A DNA stretch of 64,000 bases from Tillus elongatus (taxonomy: Eukaryota > Arthropoda > Insecta > Coleoptera > Cleridae). Positions 63,040 to 64,000 of this stretch are shown here, in pieces. The notes below the pieces were generated by a model. The model searched no databases and was not told the DNA's origin. It saw only the letters and a list, made by a program, of their open reading frames with translations. Position 1 is the stretch's first letter. Each line of letters begins with the position of its first letter. Location: NCBI GenBank assembly GCA_964006375.1, contig OZ023265.1, forward strand, positions 7,295,160-7,359,159, given 5' to 3'. Made by a program: the position numbers and the translations under genes.

Positions 63040-63565
63040 TTTCCTAAATAATATCTGAAATAAATGAGATCTAAATTCACAATATTGTACTAAATAATAG
63101 TTTTTACTCCAGGTACAGTGGCCAGGTAAAGTTATTTAAAGAATAATGAAGTGGTGTCCACAGTACCTACATTTAACATGGCCACTGTACCAACAACCAC
63201 ATTTTTTTAAAAAGTGAAGCAAAAAATAAAAACTACTTAATACAATCAAAAGCATATTATACCAATATATACTTACATGTATTAGGTATAAGCTGTCAGC
63301 ACCAGTTCACTTAGATGCGTATTGATTTTGTCACTAACAATAAATTTACTTGCTTTCTGTGTTTTACTGCAAGTACACAATTTAAGGTTAAGTTGATTTT
63401 AAACAGAAAATCTTGAAATTCGGGCCAGAAACTTTTTTTGTAAGCATTACCAGTGTATCATTTGTACACTATGTACTAGATGGCAGCACCTAATATTTTC
63501 AAATGAGAAACTCACGAGATGGTGACCACTGTTCCTGCATGGCCAGTGTTCCAGACTCTCCCCTA

Positions 63566-64000
63566 CGGTTTTACAAATTTCTGAATTAAAAACGCAATTT
63601 TAGGTTATGGAATGATATCAGGTTAGAAGGCTCTTCGAATAAAAACATGGTTGGAAAATTATTGGGGATAAGTCGTAATTTAATGTGAATTACAAAAGAC
63701 TCAAAGTTATCTCATTCTACTTCTGCTGTGACATCCCTCCCCCTCGTAAAATAAGCTTTACAATAGAAATTGTGATTAGTTATGAAGAAAAACTAATATT
63801 GTAATATTCTTCAATTTCATCATTTTCTTTTATTTGCAAAAGCAGATATGTCGATACCAATGTCAATAATGAGTAAGTTTTACCAAAAGCACCACTTACA
63901 ATATTTAGTATTTAGTACTGTTGCTCTAGATTTACTTTTACGAGGAAATAGGGGGAGGGGTGGTATTGGTGCGGTCATTTCTATCTACGCTGCGACATTT
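63566..64000. other. No gene recognised
   Basis: AT-rich end of the window with no supported feature. Confidence 0.4.

Larger units (their letters stand above)
61896..63563 (-). mobile_element. pogo/Tigger-like DNA transposon (1,668 bp)
   Basis: Inverted ends begin ggggagagtcgggaaaagtg at 61896 and, on the other strand, ggggagagtctggaacactg from 63563 inward, each followed by gcca. TA flanks both sides (61894-61895 and 63564-63565). The motif GTGGCCACTGTACC, or close variants, recurs near both ends, as subterminal binding-site-like repeats. (TA)n at about 62145-62206 occupies the 3' part of the transposase gene. Confidence 0.8.

Overview
This is eukaryotic, AT-rich, repeat-dominated DNA, most likely from an insect and probably a beetle. 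The only host gene I can support is a CRF-like diuretic hormone (DH44 family) precursor on the + strand. Its signal-peptide exon is at 52183-52437. Its hormone exon is at 61041-61208, across an intron of about 8.6 kb. The hormone ends in ...NREFLQNLSSE followed directly by a stop, with no Gly-Lys-Arg amidation signal. This is the free-acid type known from tenebrionid beetles (Tenebrio DH37), and it is the main basis for the beetle assignment. The 5' UTR exon(s) and promoter are not recognised here.

Almost everything else is transposable elements. Region 1-4,915 holds two 2,206-bp Penelope-like element (PLE) copies as a near-perfect head-to-head palindrome, inserted in the (TA)n core of a dispersed repeat that I call the TA-core element. 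Region 4.9-11.7 kb holds more TA-core elements and a second palindromic (foldback) element, also inside a (TA)n core. Region 11.7-15.5 kb has a LINE copy and a DUF4817/DDE transposase remnant. Region 16.5-20.6 kb is a cluster of TA-core elements. Region 21.5-29.2 kb carries pieces of at least four LINE families. Region 29.8-32.1 kb has a tRNA-derived SINE and a second PLE family with an inverted partial copy and a hammerhead-like motif. Region 32.9-36.05 kb is the most complete LINE copy (APE endonuclease plus RT). Region 36.6-46.3 kb has LINE pieces (one with RNase H), an LTR remnant, hammerhead-like motifs and microsatellites. Region 47.7-55 kb contains a duplicated ~1.5-kb repeat on both sides of the DH44 signal-peptide exon, an R1/LOA-like LINE and SINEs. 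The DH44 intron also holds an env-like remnant, a LINE interrupted by a mariner, and a further LINE piece. Region 61.9-63.6 kb is a pogo/Tigger-like DNA transposon.

The most coherent unusual pattern is the association of three things: Penelope-like or foldback elements in inverted arrangement, (TA)n microsatellite cores, and small hammerhead-ribozyme-like folds (CUGANGA - one nucleotide - 6-bp stem - GAAAC - tetraloop - GUH). The folds lie near element 3' ends and in a separate dispersed family. All transposon genes seen are broken. No tRNA or rRNA gene, CRISPR array or prokaryotic feature was seen. Repeat boundaries are estimates made by eye.
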